NCBI RefSeq assembly: GCF_024347355.1
Contig: NZ_AP025465.1
Span: forward strand, 1,302,001-1,366,000
Origin: Vibrio chagasii
GTDB taxonomy: Bacteria; Pseudomonadota; Gammaproteobacteria; Enterobacterales; Vibrionaceae
DNA length: 64,000 nt
Direction of reading: 5' to 3'
Shown here: positions 9,462-19,610 of the stretch, one piece after another
Position numbering within the stretch: position 1 is the stretch's first letter
Layout: each line of letters begins with the position of its first letter
The notes under the pieces: model-generated
Seen by the model: only the letters and a program-made list of their open reading frames with translations
What the model was told of the DNA's origin: nothing
The model's database searches: none
Position numbers and translations under genes: made by a program

Positions 9462-10964
9462 TTATGCGGTGGAAGTAATAAGGCTTTCTCTCTCCCGTTC
9501 GTTTTCTTCGTCTTTTCCATCTTTGTAAGTGGCCGCTATTTCAACAAAAAGGCCTTCGACGGCTAAAAAGGCTTGAACAACTTGCGGATCGAAATGAGAA
9601 CCTGCACCTTCTAAAATGATCGCTTTGGCTTGTTGATGTGTAAATGCTGGCTTATAGACTCGTTTAGAGATTAATGCGTCATAAACATCGGCTAATGCCA
9701 TTAAACGACCAGATAAAGGGATGTCTTCGCCAGACAATTGATTTGGATAGCCGCTGCCATTCCATTTCTCGTGGTGAGTCAGGGAAATCTCTTTCGCGAC
9801 TCTTAAGAAAGAACTGCTTCCGAGCTGCTTTTCAGCGATAGATAAGGCTTCAGCGCCAATAGCAGGGTGCCCCTTCATGATTTCAAACTCTTCGTCGGTC
9901 AATTTTCCCGGTTTTAACAGCACGCTATCAGGAACGCCTACCTTGCCAACATCATGCAGTGGCGCAGACTTATAAAGCAGTTCGATATAGTTTGGAGTTA
10001 ACAAGGCTGAATGGGTTTCAGATTTACTAAGCTCTTGTGCGAGTACCTTAACGTATTCTTGAGTTCTAAGGATATGCGCGCCTGTCTCATTATCTCTCGA
10101 TTCGGCAAGTGCAGATAGACTGACAATCGCGACATCGCGTGTGGTTTTCACTTCGTTTTGCGCTGTTTCCAAGCTATCGATCATGGTGTTGGTCATTGAT
10201 GCCATTGAGCCAAGTTCGTTATAGCCGAAAATAGGCAGGCGGACACCTTGCTCTCCATTTGTCACCTTGTTTAATGCGCACTCTTGGCTAAGCAAAATAC
10301 GCTTAATCAGCTTGCTCCACAGTGTCATGATGACAATAGCGTAGCCGCCTAATACAAGTGCTAAATAGATGAATTCTTTGATTACGCTGATCTTGCCTGT
10401 GCCATCGAGCAGGCGGGCTGGATTGTGTTCCAGCCAAAAGATGTCTTTGACTGCAATCATGGTTAGCATGCTCGTCAGTGTGACAAGAAGTACCATCACC
10501 AAACCAATCATCTGTTTAACTAGCGAGCTTCTTTCACCGACCAGCTGAAAATCATACGTCCCAGTGGCTTCCATATCGTCCATTTGCTTTAGTTTGGCGC
10601 TTAGCTGGAGAATGGTGCCGGTAAAGAAGCCAAATAAGCTCATTCCAAATAAGACTTTTAGATTACTGTCTACGGTGAACTCGTAGCTGAGGTTGTAATA
10701 AAGTGCGAATGGGATACTCGCTGCGAAGAACAGAAAGGTATCAAGCTGAGCAAACCTGCCTTGCTTAACCAAAGCATGATTGGCGAATAAAAAGTGACGA
10801 ACAAACCAAACCAAGACAAAAACGATGCTGACGTGAGTGAAAATCTCAAGTGTGGATAGGCTCTCAAGCATCGGACACACTCGGCTACCATAAGTGCCAA
10901 AGAGCACCCCGGCGATAGCGTATAACTGGGTCGTTAGCGATTTATTATAGTTAGAAATATCCAT
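9462..10964 (-). CDS. Membrane-bound HD-GYP cyclic-di-GMP phosphodiesterase
   Basis: A 500-residue protein with about six membrane segments in the first 220 residues (for example 41-60, 75-92, 105-122, 150-172, 197-218) and a cytoplasmic HD-GYP domain from about 275. Catalytic features are present: ETGAHILR around 293-300, HD at 337-338 (PLHDVGKVGVPD), HH at 397-398, and GYP at 405-407 (WNGSGYP). A short HAMP-like linker (about 220-265) joins the parts. Complete motifs predict hydrolysis of c-di-GMP. The membrane part does not match a sensor family I can name. It is monocistronic. The window also holds two diguanylate cyclases that could act on the same signal. Confidence 0.88.
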   Translation of the reverse strand: MDISNYNKSLTTQLYAIAGVLFGTYGSRVCPMLESLSTLEIFTHVSIVFVLVWFVRHFLFANHALVKQGRFAQLDTFLFFAASIPFALYYNLSYEFTVDSNLKVLFGMSLFGFFTGTILQLSAKLKQMDDMEATGTYDFQLVGERSSLVKQMIGLVMVLLVTLTSMLTMIAVKDIFWLEHNPARLLDGTGKISVIKEFIYLALVLGGYAIVIMTLWSKLIKRILLSQECALNKVTNGEQGVRLPIFGYNELGSMASMTNTMIDSLETAQNEVKTTRDVAIVSLSALAESRDNETGAHILRTQEYVKVLAQELSKSETHSALLTPNYIELLYKSAPLHDVGKVGVPDSVLLKPGKLTDEEFEIMKGHPAIGAEALSIAEKQLGSSSFLRVAKEISLTHHEKWNGSGYPNQLSGEDIPLSGRLMALADVYDALISKRVYKPAFTHQQAKAIILEGAGSHFDPQVVQAFLAVEGLFVEIAATYKDGKDEENERERESLITSTA

Positions 10965-11263
10965 CGATAAGCCTTTGTTCTTGTTGATTTACATGAGCCT
11001 TAGATTGATTGACGGATAAAGACGCACGCACGATTAACATAGATGACATGAATGAGATCGGAAATTCTATCTATAGCTTTCGCGGATTGATACAAGAAAG
11101 TGGTTAGTGTTGGATTTTTGTTAGCTAGGTGGGGAATATTACAGCGTTATTATGAAGAGGTTTGAATAGCCTCGGTTGAGTCTCGAGGCTATTACGTCGA
11201 TGAGGTTGCGATGAGAGCTGAGAAGATTAGCTACAACGCGACCTAACGATTATTAAAAGGCGA
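10965..11263. other. Intergenic region with a 10-bp inverted repeat
   Basis: This stretch lies upstream of the HD-GYP gene. It has an inverted repeat AATAGCCTCG (11165-11174) / CGAGGCTATT (11184-11193) with no T-run on either side, so it is not a standard terminator; it could be a protein-binding site or an RNA hairpin. Otherwise nothing is seen. Confidence 0.4.
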
Positions 11264-11563
11264 TTACTTTTTCAGATTGATTTCAGCTTCAATTGAACCA
11301 GTTTCAATCTCTGGGTGTGACGCCAGTTTGTCTGCTGCCCATTGGTTGATGTGCTTAAGAATTGCAGATACCGCGTGCTTTTCAGTAGGTGCTTGATCTT
11401 GCTCTACATCTAGCTTCTGCTTTGGATGTGAGCCTGTCGCATCTTCAGCAATATGGAGCCAATCTGGGTGCCAGTAGTATGGCTGGCCACTCGGTGTTGT
11501 CCAACTGTGAACACCGTTTGACTCTCCTTTATAACTTAACTGATCTGCTTCTATTTTTTTCAT
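11264..11563 (-). CDS. Hypothetical protein (99 aa)
   Basis: I do not recognise the family. The protein is soluble with no signal peptide. The N-terminal part is aromatic (HSWTTPSGQPYYWHPDWLHIAE), the middle is Gln/Glu/Lys rich, and the C-terminal half looks helical. GAGA upstream of the ATG is a weak ribosome site. It is divergent from the MocR-type gene, 220 bases away. The similar N-terminal spacing of W, P and Y is reminiscent of WW-like folds, but this is only an impression. Confidence 0.6.
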   Translation of the reverse strand: MKKIEADQLSYKGESNGVHSWTTPSGQPYYWHPDWLHIAEDATGSHPKQKLDVEQDQAPTEKHAVSAILKHINQWAADKLASHPEIETGSIEAEINLKK

Positions 11564-11782
11564 TGTTATCTCGCATGTTTTTGGGTTACATCGAATTATT
11601 GAGGCGTAAAGCGAATTTAGCTCTTACCTTGGGTACAAACTTAGCAAAGCTTACAAAGTTATCTGTGAAACAATTCACACAATTATAGAAATTAGGTGCA
11701 ATCATATGGATAGAAGCAATAGTTGATCACGTTAATGATAAGATCACCCGTCCACAGGAATTTATCTAGGTAGTACAATTAG

Positions 11783-13183
11783 ATGGCGCGTTATGAAGAG
11801 CTTGCAAAGGAAATTCGGACTCAGATCGCTAATAATACGTGGCGTTCAGGGGAGAAGATCCCTTCTGTACGCATGAGTTGTCGTAACTATAACGTCAGTA
11901 ATAGTACTGTTTTACAAGCCTATCAGTTGTTAGAAAGTGAAGGTTGGATCATTGCCAAGCCTCAGTCTGGCTACTTTGTCGCCCCTAAGGTCGACGGCAT
12001 TGACTACGAAGCGCCAATAGCACGAGAGAAGAAGGCGATAAATGATCGCTTGTTCGATTTCTTAAAGTCCAGCTCAGCAGAAGGCGTCATTCCTTTTGGC
12101 TCCGCTTTTCCTGACCCAGACCTTTTTCCTTTACCTACCTTAACTCGTAATCTAGCCAGCGCCGGCAGGAAGATGACGGGTGCCAGTGTCATTAACAATC
12201 TACCACCTGGAAGTGAATCTTTAAGAAGGCAGATAGCACAGCGTTATCTACAGCAAGGAATTACGGTTAACCATCAAGATATTGTGATTACTTCGGGTGC
12301 GATGGAAGCTCTGAACTTGAGCCTGCAAACCGTGACTCAATCTGGCGACTATGTTGTGATTGAATCGCCGGCATTTTATGGCGCTTTGCAAGCGGTAGAG
12401 AGGTTAGGGCTCAAACCGATAGAAGTGGATGTTTGCCCAGTCAACGGATTGGATATTGAACAGTTTGAAAGCGTGCTGAAGAACCATAATGTGAAAGCAT
12501 GTTGGCTGATGACGACTTTTCAAAATCCGACAGGCACAAGCCTATCAGACGAAGCAAAACGCCGCGTTGTAGAGATAGCAGAGCAGCACAATACCTACAT
12601 TATTGAAGATGACGTTTATGGTGATCTTTACTATGAAGGACACAAGCCTAAGCCCCTGAAGGCGTTTGATAAAACGGATTCGGTTTTGCTGTGTGGTTCT
12701 TATTCAAAAAGTCTTTGCCCTGGCTACCGCGTGGGTTGGGTGGTCAACACTCGCTTCAACGATGCGATTCAGAAGTTGCAACTGCTATCCACGCTCTCTA
12801 GTAGTGCGCCGGTTCAGCTTGGTGTCGCACATTTTTTAACTCATGAAAGCTACGATAATCATCTGCGTAAATTACGTAAGAATCTCTTGCAGAGAAAAGC
12901 ACGCTTTTTAGAGGTCATCAAACAATATTTTCCACATTCTATTCAGCTTGAAGAACCCGCTGGTGGCTATTTTATTTGGATACGTTTCACTGCTGGTTTC
13001 GATAGCCAGCAGTTTCATCAACTAGCGATCGCACAGGGGATAAGTGTCGCATCGGGTGATTTGTTTAGTGAGCAGGGTAGTGTGGATAACGCTATTCGAC
13101 TGAACTTCTCTTATGAACTGACTCAAGAAAGAGAGCAAGCCCTGAAACTGCTTGGAAAACTCGCACATCAGTTAGCGAATTAA
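11783..13183 (+). CDS. MocR-type GntR regulator fused to aminotransferase domain
   Basis: A 466-residue fusion regulator. Residues about 1-70 are a GntR winged helix (RYEELAKEIRTQI ... SGEKIPSVRMSCRNYNVSNSTVLQAYQLLE). Residues about 95-460 are a fold-type I aminotransferase with QNPTGTSLS near 250 and the PLP lysine in SYSKSLCPGYRVGW. MocR proteins use PLP as an effector and control metabolism or transport genes, rarely acting as enzymes. The regulated gene cannot be named. The nearest downstream gene is a 68-residue membrane protein, 138 bases away on the same strand. Confidence 0.88.
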   Translation: MARYEELAKEIRTQIANNTWRSGEKIPSVRMSCRNYNVSNSTVLQAYQLLESEGWIIAKPQSGYFVAPKVDGIDYEAPIAREKKAINDRLFDFLKSSSAEGVIPFGSAFPDPDLFPLPTLTRNLASAGRKMTGASVINNLPPGSESLRRQIAQRYLQQGITVNHQDIVITSGAMEALNLSLQTVTQSGDYVVIESPAFYGALQAVERLGLKPIEVDVCPVNGLDIEQFESVLKNHNVKACWLMTTFQNPTGTSLSDEAKRRVVEIAEQHNTYIIEDDVYGDLYYEGHKPKPLKAFDKTDSVLLCGSYSKSLCPGYRVGWVVNTRFNDAIQKLQLLSTLSSSAPVQLGVAHFLTHESYDNHLRKLRKNLLQRKARFLEVIKQYFPHSIQLEEPAGGYFIWIRFTAGFDSQQFHQLAIAQGISVASGDLFSEQGSVDNAIRLNFSYELTQEREQALKLLGKLAHQLAN

Positions 13184-13321
13184 GTGCCGACCTAAACGCT
13201 AACTGACTCATAAAAAACGACATAATGCTAACTGTACGGTTTTAATGTGGCGAAACTGTACGCCTTATTGGCTACAGAGTTGTGATTCAATAACGGTAGA
13301 CCAAATATTGGAGAGACTGTT

Positions 13322-13528
13322 ATGTTGAAGATGACTATGGGAAATGAAGTGAAGCTGATTGTTGTCGCGATTGTGTGTGCGCTTCTGCTTATTCTTGGCC
13401 ATGTATTATTGGCAAAAGCATTCGCTGATATGGCTTGGGCGGAGTACACCACCGCTGCGATTCCATTCGTGATGATGGCGATCTGTGGCTTGGCAATAAA
13501 GTACGCTAGTAATCAAGATGTTGATTAG
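13322..13528 (+). CDS. Small two-span membrane protein (68 aa)
   Basis: After a short charged N-terminus the protein shows two hydrophobic segments (about 11-32 and 42-60) separated by KAFADMAWAEYTTA, ending in a charged tail (KYASNQDVD). It is preceded by GGAGA and ends before a strong terminator. I do not recognise the family; no catalytic residues are expected. It could be cotranscribed with the MocR regulator or separate. Confidence 0.65.
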   Translation: MLKMTMGNEVKLIVVAIVCALLLILGHVLLAKAFADMAWAEYTTAAIPFVMMAICGLAIKYASNQDVD

Positions 13529-13592
13529 CACACCTATCAGGAGCTTGGTGTGGCATAACTCCTAATAACTTTTTCGTTTGTATTCTGAATAT

Positions 13593-13622
13593 AAAAAAAC
13601 CTCCGCAATTGCGGAGGTTTTT
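13593..13622 (+). terminator. Bidirectional terminator between the small membrane gene and asnS
   Basis: A palindrome with CCTCCGC / GCGGAGG stem, AATT loop, and A- and T-runs on either side. It serves two convergent genes. Confidence 0.9.
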
Positions 13623-13656
13623 ATTTTCTTTCTTTTAATTCGAGCTTAATGCGGAA

Positions 13657-15057
13657 TTAGAAGTTTGCAGAGCGAGGAGTACGTGGGAATGGGATAACGT
13701 CACGTACGTTGCCCATGCCTGTTACGTAAGATACTAGACGCTCGAAGCCTAGGCCGAAACCTGCGTGAGGCACTGTGCCGTATTTACGCAGGTCGCGGTA
13801 CCAGTTCATGTGCTCAGGGTCGATGCCTACTTCGCGCATACGCTCGTCTAGGATGTCTAAACGCTCTTCACGTTGAGAACCACCGATGATTTCGCCGATG
13901 CCTGGTGCTAGTACGTCCATTGCCGCTACCGTCTTACCGTCATCGTTCGCACGCATGTAGAATGCTTTGATGTCTTTCGGGTAGTTCTTAACGATTACTG
14001 GCGCTTTGAAGTGTTCTTCAGCTAGGAAACGCTCGTGCTCAGAAGACATATCGATACCCCATTCAACCGGGAACTCGAACTCACGACCTGAATCTAGAAG
14101 GATCTGGATTGCGTCAGTGTAGTCTACTTGTGCGAAGTCAGAAGTTACAAACTGCTCTAGACGAGTAATTGCTTCTTTGTCGATACGTTGAGCGAAGAAC
14201 TCAAGGTCGTCACGACACTCTTCTAGTACGGCTTTGAATACAAACTTAAGCATGTCTTCAGATAGCTTAGCGATATCTTCTAGATCCGCGAAAGCAACTT
14301 CAGGTTCAACCATCCAGAACTCAGCTAGGTGGCGGCTTGTGTTTGAGTTTTCAGCACGGAACGTAGGACCGAACGTGTAAACTTTGCTTAGTGCACAAGC
14401 GTAAGCTTCACCGTTTAGTTGGCCAGATACTGTTAGGAATGTCTCTTTACCGAAGAAATCTTCGTTGTAGTCAACATCGCCTTTTTCTGTGCGAGGTAGG
14501 TTTTCCATGTCTAGCGTAGAAACGCGGAACATTTCACCTGCACCTTCAGCATCAGAAGCAGTGATCAGCGGGGCAGATACCCAGAAGTAACCTTGCTCGT
14601 GGTAGAAGCGGTGGATCGCTTGGGATAGGCAGTTACGAACACGCGCTACTGCACCGATTACGTTTGTACGTGGACGTAGGTGAGCTACTTCACGAAGGTA
14701 TTCGATAGAGTGACGAGTTTTCGCCATTGGGTATGTTTCTGCGTCTTCAACCCAACCAACAACTTTAACTTCAGTTGCAGCAAGCTCAAAATCTTGACCT
14801 TTCGCTGGAGACTCAACAATCTTACCTGTTACTTCAACAGAGCAGCCAGTCGTTAGCTTTAGTACTTCGTTTTCGTAATTATTAAGATTATTAGGGACCA
14901 CGGCCTGAATCGGGTCGAAACAAGAGCCGTCATAAATGGCAAGGAAAGAGATTCCAGCTTTGGAATCACGACGTGAACGGATCCAGCCGCGAACAGTTAC
15001 TTCACTGTCTACTGCTAGCTTGCCGCCAAGTACGTCTTTTACAGGCGCGTAAGTCAT
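13657..15057 (-). CDS. asnS: Asparaginyl-tRNA synthetase
   Basis: Charges tRNA(Asn) with asparagine. The 466-residue product equals E. coli AsnS in length: an OB-fold anticodon-binding domain (about 1-110, [17 protein letters not shown]) followed by the class II catalytic core with motif 2 in [16 protein letters not shown] and motif 3 in [15 protein letters not shown] near the C-terminus. The start [12 protein letters not shown] is preferred on family length, although an in-frame ATG six codons upstream exists and neither has a strong ribosome site (GGAG is 12 bases before the chosen start). It is monocistronic with a long 5' region. Confidence 0.96.
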   Translation of the reverse strand: MTYAPVKDVLGGKLAVDSEVTVRGWIRSRRDSKAGISFLAIYDGSCFDPIQAVVPNNLNNYENEVLKLTTGCSVEVTGKIVESPAKGQDFELAATEVKVVGWVEDAETYPMAKTRHSIEYLREVAHLRPRTNVIGAVARVRNCLSQAIHRFYHEQGYFWVSAPLITASDAEGAGEMFRVSTLDMENLPRTEKGDVDYNEDFFGKETFLTVSGQLNGEAYACALSKVYTFGPTFRAENSNTSRHLAEFWMVEPEVAFADLEDIAKLSEDMLKFVFKAVLEECRDDLEFFAQRIDKEAITRLEQFVTSDFAQVDYTDAIQILLDSGREFEFPVEWGIDMSSEHERFLAEEHFKAPVIVKNYPKDIKAFYMRANDDGKTVAAMDVLAPGIGEIIGGSQREERLDILDERMREVGIDPEHMNWYRDLRKYGTVPHAGFGLGFERLVSYVTGMGNVRDVIPFPRTPRSANF

Positions 15058-15653
15058 GTTGGTTTCATTCTCCATTGAGGGACAAATTCAACGCAATGTT
15101 TGCAATTGATTGTTTATAGTTCGCTACATTTTGAACAAAAAACAATCGAAACATTGAGTTGTATAAACTTTTTAAATCAATGGAACATATTACCTGTCAT
15201 ACGGAGAGCTTCAACCTTTATTCTTGCTTGTAGAAAGAAATATTGTGGATGTCAGCCATAAAACCCAATAAGGGTTGGTTTTTTGTTCGATCTCTTAGTC
15301 TGTTTCCACTTATTGCATGTTGTCACGTGCCACGCCTGTGATGAATTGGTCGCTGCTCTATTGTAATCTTTGTTTCCAATAATGATTGTGTGATTGCATT
15401 GAACCTCACACTATATTGTCGCGGTTTCTCCTATTTAGGAGACCATTCACCCTCTTTGTTTGTCGCGAATTCACTTTGCTGCGAATTAAAGAATCACCAG
15501 AGGAATTTAATATTCACGTGTTAATTACGCCGCCTTAGCCCCTGCATTCTCTCTACACCCGCACTTTTCGAGCGCTCGCTCATTCATGAAAAACAGTCGA
15601 ATACAATATGTCTGAACAAGGCAGGATATGCTGTACAAGTAAAAGAGAATTAC
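15058..15653. other. Long intergenic region between asnS and the SulP gene
   Basis: A divergent spacer of about 600 bases, unusually long for this window. It should hold both promoters. Visible structures are a terminator-like hairpin on the plus strand at 15262-15284 and an inverted repeat GG..TCTCCT / AGGAGA..CC at 15423-15444. No ORF with a credible ribosome site was found, but a small RNA ending at 15284 is possible. Confidence 0.5.
15262..15284 (+). terminator. Orphan terminator-like hairpin
   Basis: AACCC-AATAA-GGGTT followed by GG and six T. No protein gene ends here on the plus strand, so it may mark the 3' end of a small RNA or be chance; the stem is only 5 bp. Confidence 0.35.
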
Positions 15654-17144
15654 ATGCTTAATTATTTAAAAACACACTGGTTATCGAATATCAAAGGAGA
15701 TTCATTATCTGGGATTGTGGTAGCACTTGCATTGATCCCTGAAGCTATCGCATTTTCCATTATCGCAGGCGTCGACCCTAAGGTGGGTTTATACGCTTCA
15801 TTCTGTATCTGTGTTGTCACCGCTTTAGTGGGTAGCCGTCCGGGGATGATATCCGGTGCGACAGGAGCAATGGCGCTATTGATGGTGACTTTAGTCAAAG
15901 AGTACGGACTTGAGTATCTGCTTGCTGCATCATTTCTTGCTGGTGTCATCCAAATTCTTGCAGGCTATTTGAAGCTGGGTAATCTGATGAACTTCGAGTC
16001 TAACTCTGTGATTACCGGATTCGTGAACGCTCTCGCCATTCTTATATTTATGGCTCAATTGCCGGAGCTTACCAACGTACCTTCAAGCGTATATCTGTTG
16101 GTTGTGTTGGGGCTGGCGATCATCTACTTACTGCCTTACTTACCGAAATTGGGCAGCGCAATTCCATCACCCTTGGTGGCGATTATTGTGCTCACCATCA
16201 TCAGTTTGATGTTTGGCCTAGAAGTGAGAACTATTGGTGACATGGGCAAACTTCCTGATTCGTTACCCGTGTTTTTAATTCCGAATATTCCATTCACACT
16301 TAATACCTTCGAAATCATACTTCCATATTCCATCGCTTTGTCAGTCGTTGGCATACTGGAATCCTTGATGACTGCGACCATTGTTGACGATCTGACGGAT
16401 ACCGAAAGTAATAAGAACAACGAGTGCAAAGGGCAAGGTGTCGCGAACATTGTTGCGTCACTGTTTGGCGGTATGGCGGGCTGCGCGATGATAGGTCAGT
16501 CGATCATTAACATTAAGTCTGGCGGCCTTACTAGACTATCCAGCATGATTGCTGGTGTGGTTCTATTGCTCATGGTGGTGTTCGCTGCAGACTGGTTAAA
16601 GCTGATACCGATGGCGGCACTTGTCTCTGTGATGATCATGGTATCGATCGGTACCTTCTCTTGGCGATCGATTGTCGAACTTAAAGATCATACCTTACCG
16701 ACCAATGTCACCATGCTGGCAACGGTTGTGGTGGTAGTTCTTACTCACAACCTAGCGATTGGTGTCGCGGTTGGCGTGGTGCTTTCGGCCCTATTTTATG
16801 CTCACACGAGTAAGTCTATGGTCTTTATCTTCGATGAAGTCGTGACCAATCAAATGCATACCACTCATAAAGTTAAGGGGCATGTGTTCTTTGCTTCTTC
16901 TGATGCCTTTGTTGATTTGTTCGATTACGACAAGGCGACGTCGTTGGTCACGATCGACATTTCCGAGGCGTCATTTTTAGATAACACCTCGGTTGAAGCC
17001 CTCGATAAGGTGGTCTTCAAGTTTCGTAAGAAAGGGGCTTATGTCGATGTATCTGGAATGGATGAGGTCAGTGCTAAGTTAATCTTCAAACATGCGATGT
17101 ACCACAAGCATAAAGATTTATCAGCGGTGTCGATTACGCACTAG
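15654..17144 (+). CDS. SulP-family inorganic anion transporter with STAS domain
   Basis: A 496-residue inner-membrane transporter with about 10-12 hydrophobic spans in the first 395 residues, including the SulP signature region GIVVALALIPEAIAFSIIAGVDPKVGLYAS near the start, and a C-terminal STAS domain (about 400-490, SLVTIDISEASFLDNTSVEALDKV in pieces). SulP members move sulfate, bicarbonate or other anions, usually with sodium or protons; the substrate cannot be told from sequence. AAGAGA six bases upstream supports the ATG. It is monocistronic, ending before a terminator. Confidence 0.9.
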   Translation: MLNYLKTHWLSNIKGDSLSGIVVALALIPEAIAFSIIAGVDPKVGLYASFCICVVTALVGSRPGMISGATGAMALLMVTLVKEYGLEYLLAASFLAGVIQILAGYLKLGNLMNFESNSVITGFVNALAILIFMAQLPELTNVPSSVYLLVVLGLAIIYLLPYLPKLGSAIPSPLVAIIVLTIISLMFGLEVRTIGDMGKLPDSLPVFLIPNIPFTLNTFEIILPYSIALSVVGILESLMTATIVDDLTDTESNKNNECKGQGVANIVASLFGGMAGCAMIGQSIINIKSGGLTRLSSMIAGVVLLLMVVFAADWLKLIPMAALVSVMIMVSIGTFSWRSIVELKDHTLPTNVTMLATVVVVVLTHNLAIGVAVGVVLSALFYAHTSKSMVFIFDEVVTNQMHTTHKVKGHVFFASSDAFVDLFDYDKATSLVTIDISEASFLDNTSVEALDKVVFKFRKKGAYVDVSGMDEVSAKLIFKHAMYHKHKDLSAVSITH

Positions 17145-17197
17145 CGGCTGTTTGAACATAGAGTTTATAGCCTAAGTAATGGTTACGTAGAAAGGTG

Positions 17198-17224
17198 AAG
17201 CGCTCGTGGTTGAGCGCTTTTTTG
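17198..17224 (+). terminator. Terminator between the SulP gene and the chemoreceptor
   Basis: Stem AAGCGCTC / GAGCGCTT with a GTGGTT loop and a T-run. It lies between convergent genes. Confidence 0.8.
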
Positions 17225-17253
17225 TTGGGTGACAGTTAGCTATTGTTCTCGGT

Positions 17254-18876
17254 TTAGGCTTTGTCTTTTCTACAAGATAAAGTGAACTGATTAATCAGGG
17301 ATTCTAGGTGGTCAGACAGCTCTTCTAGATCAGTACTGATATTACGCGTCTCACCTGCCGATAGTGATGTGTCGTTAGCGTGCGATGTGATGGTTTCGAC
17401 TTTCTGCTGAACATCTTTGGTTGCCTGGGTAGTAGATTGCGTCTGTTGTTGAATGTTCTGCGCATGGGCGAGCACCTGTTTCATCTCTTCGACAACACTA
17501 TTCATTTCAATAGAGAGTGCATCAATGTCGGTAGAGCTTTGGTGTGCTTGTTCGCACACGCGATCGGCAGAGGTTAATGACTCTTCGCTGCCTTGTTGGA
17601 ATTGGTGAATAATTGATTCAATACTGCCCGTGGCCTCTGCTGTTCGAGAGGCGAGGTGGCGAACCTCGTCCGCAACGACTGCAAATCCTCGGCCTTGTTC
17701 ACCTGCTCTCGCAGCTTCGATTGCAGCATTGAGTGCTAAAAGGTTGGTTTGATCGGCAATGCCACGGATCACACTCAATATCGAAGACACTTCGCCTGTC
17801 TGTTCGTTGAGTGTGGTGATCTTATGTTTCACCTCTTCAATACTAGTAACAAGGTTCTTTATCTCGCTACTTGCATCATGGGCTTGGTTCGCACTTTTAC
17901 ATGCCACATCCGAAGTGTGATTGATGAGGTCAGATGCGGTTAATGTCGCTTGTTCTACATTCACCTGCTGAGCTTGTATTCCTTCAACATTACTTTGTAC
18001 TTCAGCGGTCTCATTCTGCTGGTCGCTGGCGGCTTGCTCAGTAATTTGTGCGACGCTCGTCAGTTGATTAGCGGACGCGTTCAGCTTATGAGAGGTATCT
18101 TGTACTTGTTCCAAACTGCTTGATACTGTGCCCATAAACGAGTTAATTGATTTCGCCAGAGTGCCAATTTCATCTTGGCTCTGTTCCGGTAGGCGAGTGG
18201 AAAGGTTCTTATCGCTGCTGACTTGAGTCATAAAGCGAGAGGTTTTCTGAAGCGGGCGTACAATGATTTTACGAATCAGCCCCATCGTCAACACAAAGCC
18301 AGCAAAAGAGATCACTGCCATGATACCGATCGCAGCCATAGTTTGAGTGTTGATCAGCGAGTTAACATGACTCAGATTGTACTCTAGTCGAATTGCACCC
18401 AATACTTCACCTTCTGGTGCCATATGACACGCGACACAATTGGTACCACGATAATTCTCACTCGACTTCATTGGTAGAGCTATCACCAAGCCTTTACCCC
18501 AGTCAGCAGAAAATGGTTCGATGACGGTTTCGCCTGACAAGGCTCTTTTGTCAATCTCATCTACGGGTGTTTGGTTCTCGCTACCTGGTCCATATAACTT
18601 ACTTACGGCATCGGCGCGTAAAACTCGAACGTCTTCAATACCTTCTTGCGCGAGCGCTTTCTGACGAAGCGTTTCTTTCTGTGCCATGGTGCCAGTTAAC
18701 ATCATCATGTTGAGGCTATCGAAGTAGTTGCTCGCTTTATCGTGAAGCTGTTCGCTCAACACCGAATTAACAAGTTGTTTTTGCTGGGAATATTGAAAGT
18801 AGGTGGATATTGCCAGTAGAAAGGTGAATACAATGGCAAGAGCAACCAGGATCTTGAAGGTTATTGTTGAGCGCAT
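17254..18876 (-). CDS. Methyl-accepting chemotaxis protein with c-type heme motif
   Basis: A 540-residue transducer. Order from the chosen start: membrane span (about 7-27), periplasmic sensor (about 28-177), second span (about 178-200), HAMP (about 201-255), then the methylation and signalling helices with the hairpin tip [24 protein letters not shown]. The sensor contains C147-V-A-C150-H151, a CxxCH covalent heme site, in a [14 protein letters not shown] setting. Such heme sensors report redox state, oxygen or NO in other bacteria. The ATG at 18876 gives a normal short cytoplasmic N-terminus; the open frame extends to a GTG at 18933 without a good ribosome site. It is a lone gene with no che genes nearby. 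Confidence 0.88.
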   Translation of the reverse strand: MRSTITFKILVALAIVFTFLLAISTYFQYSQQKQLVNSVLSEQLHDKASNYFDSLNMMMLTGTMAQKETLRQKALAQEGIEDVRVLRADAVSKLYGPGSENQTPVDEIDKRALSGETVIEPFSADWGKGLVIALPMKSSENYRGTNCVACHMAPEGEVLGAIRLEYNLSHVNSLINTQTMAAIGIMAVISFAGFVLTMGLIRKIIVRPLQKTSRFMTQVSSDKNLSTRLPEQSQDEIGTLAKSINSFMGTVSSSLEQVQDTSHKLNASANQLTSVAQITEQAASDQQNETAEVQSNVEGIQAQQVNVEQATLTASDLINHTSDVACKSANQAHDASSEIKNLVTSIEEVKHKITTLNEQTGEVSSILSVIRGIADQTNLLALNAAIEAARAGEQGRGFAVVADEVRHLASRTAEATGSIESIIHQFQQGSEESLTSADRVCEQAHQSSTDIDALSIEMNSVVEEMKQVLAHAQNIQQQTQSTTQATKDVQQKVETITSHANDTSLSAGETRNISTDLEELSDHLESLINQFTLSCRKDKA

Positions 18877-19352
18877 AGGTGTTTTTATTAATTCTGATGA
18901 CGCGACTACTGTACTGGTAAGAGACCTTACCACCTATGGGGTATATTGAATTGTGTGACCATACTCCGGTTGTGGTTTTGTTTCTGTGATGTAGCGAGTT
19001 TGTATGTCAATTGGCGTCACACATGAGAGTCTAAAGAACGAGGGCTCAGTTTGGGCTGCTAGTGTAGTAAGTGAGTGGCAGCTATTACACATAAAATTGC
19101 TGTTTTGGATGGTCGAGTTGTATTAGTCAGGTTGTCTTCTATTAATAATGATTATTGTTTTTTGATGTTTGGTGGTTAATTAATGTCCAAATGCTTGTTT
19201 TGTTCAATTTAATAGCAAAAAATGTGGTTATAGCGTTGTGTTTCAGAGTTCATTCGATAATATGAAGTGACCTCTAATGACAGAGGAAGGGCAGCAACGG
19301 ATACGCTGCTTTAAATAATATGGAATGTGACTTATTGATATTGGACACATAC
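18877..19352. other. Upstream and leader region of the TyrP-like permease gene
   Basis: No convincing gene is seen here. The right part looks like a transcribed leader: after a possible promoter near 19236-19263 come two small hairpins, CCTCT / AGAGG at 19271-19286 and GCAGC / GCTGC at 19291-19309, and then the aromatic-rich leader ORF. Confidence 0.5.
19236..19263 (+). promoter_or_regulatory. Possible sigma70 promoter of the permease leader
   Basis: TTGTGT (19236-19241) and TAATAT (19258-19263) with a 16-base spacer. It would start a leader of about 340 bases before the permease. Judged by eye only. Confidence 0.35.
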
Positions 19353-19523
19353 ATGAAATTCAAGATTACATCACCGATCATCGAACCCACAGAAGGGTCA
19401 CCACATCAGAACATGGCTTCTTCATCTGCTCACACCTCTCTATACTCTCGCTTGTACTACTCGTTTTCTACTGCCTTTTCGCGATTTAACTCCGCTTATC
19501 GCTCCTATCGATATTCGTTTTAA
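19353..19523 (+). CDS. Putative aromatic-rich leader peptide upstream of TyrP-like permease (56 aa)
   Basis: A short ORF ends 87 bases before the permease start. From the ATG at 19353 (TGGA seven bases upstream) it encodes 56 residues. The last 28 (residues 29-56) contain six Tyr and four Phe among Ser and Arg, for example LYYSF and YRSYRYSF, right up to the stop codon. The frame is open back to an ATG at 19320, and an internal ATG lies at 19413. No protein family fits. The aromatic density just before an aromatic amino-acid permease is the pattern of a regulatory leader peptide sensing Tyr/Phe supply. No T-run terminator follows, so a stalling or Rho-linked mechanism, as for tnaC, is more likely than classic attenuation. 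This role is inferred. Confidence 0.5.
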   Translation: MKFKITSPIIEPTEGSPHQNMASSSAHTSLYSRLYYSFSTAFSRFNSAYRSYRYSF

Positions 19524-19610
19524 AGCTTAACTTCTTTCGAATTTTCTTTGCATCTTGGTTGATGACAGAGAACTACACCTATTAAAAACTAAATAAATAA
19601 GTTAAAGACA

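Noticed and set aside
11165..11193. Terminator for the HD-GYP gene or the 99-residue gene at the 10-bp inverted repeat
   Set aside because: No T-run follows on either strand and the HD-GYP gene is transcribed away from it; only recorded as an inverted repeat.
19277..19318. A 13-codon ORF with ATG inside the first leader hairpins of the permease
   Set aside because: It has no ribosome site and no composition signal; the longer Tyr/Phe-rich ORF after it is the better leader candidate.
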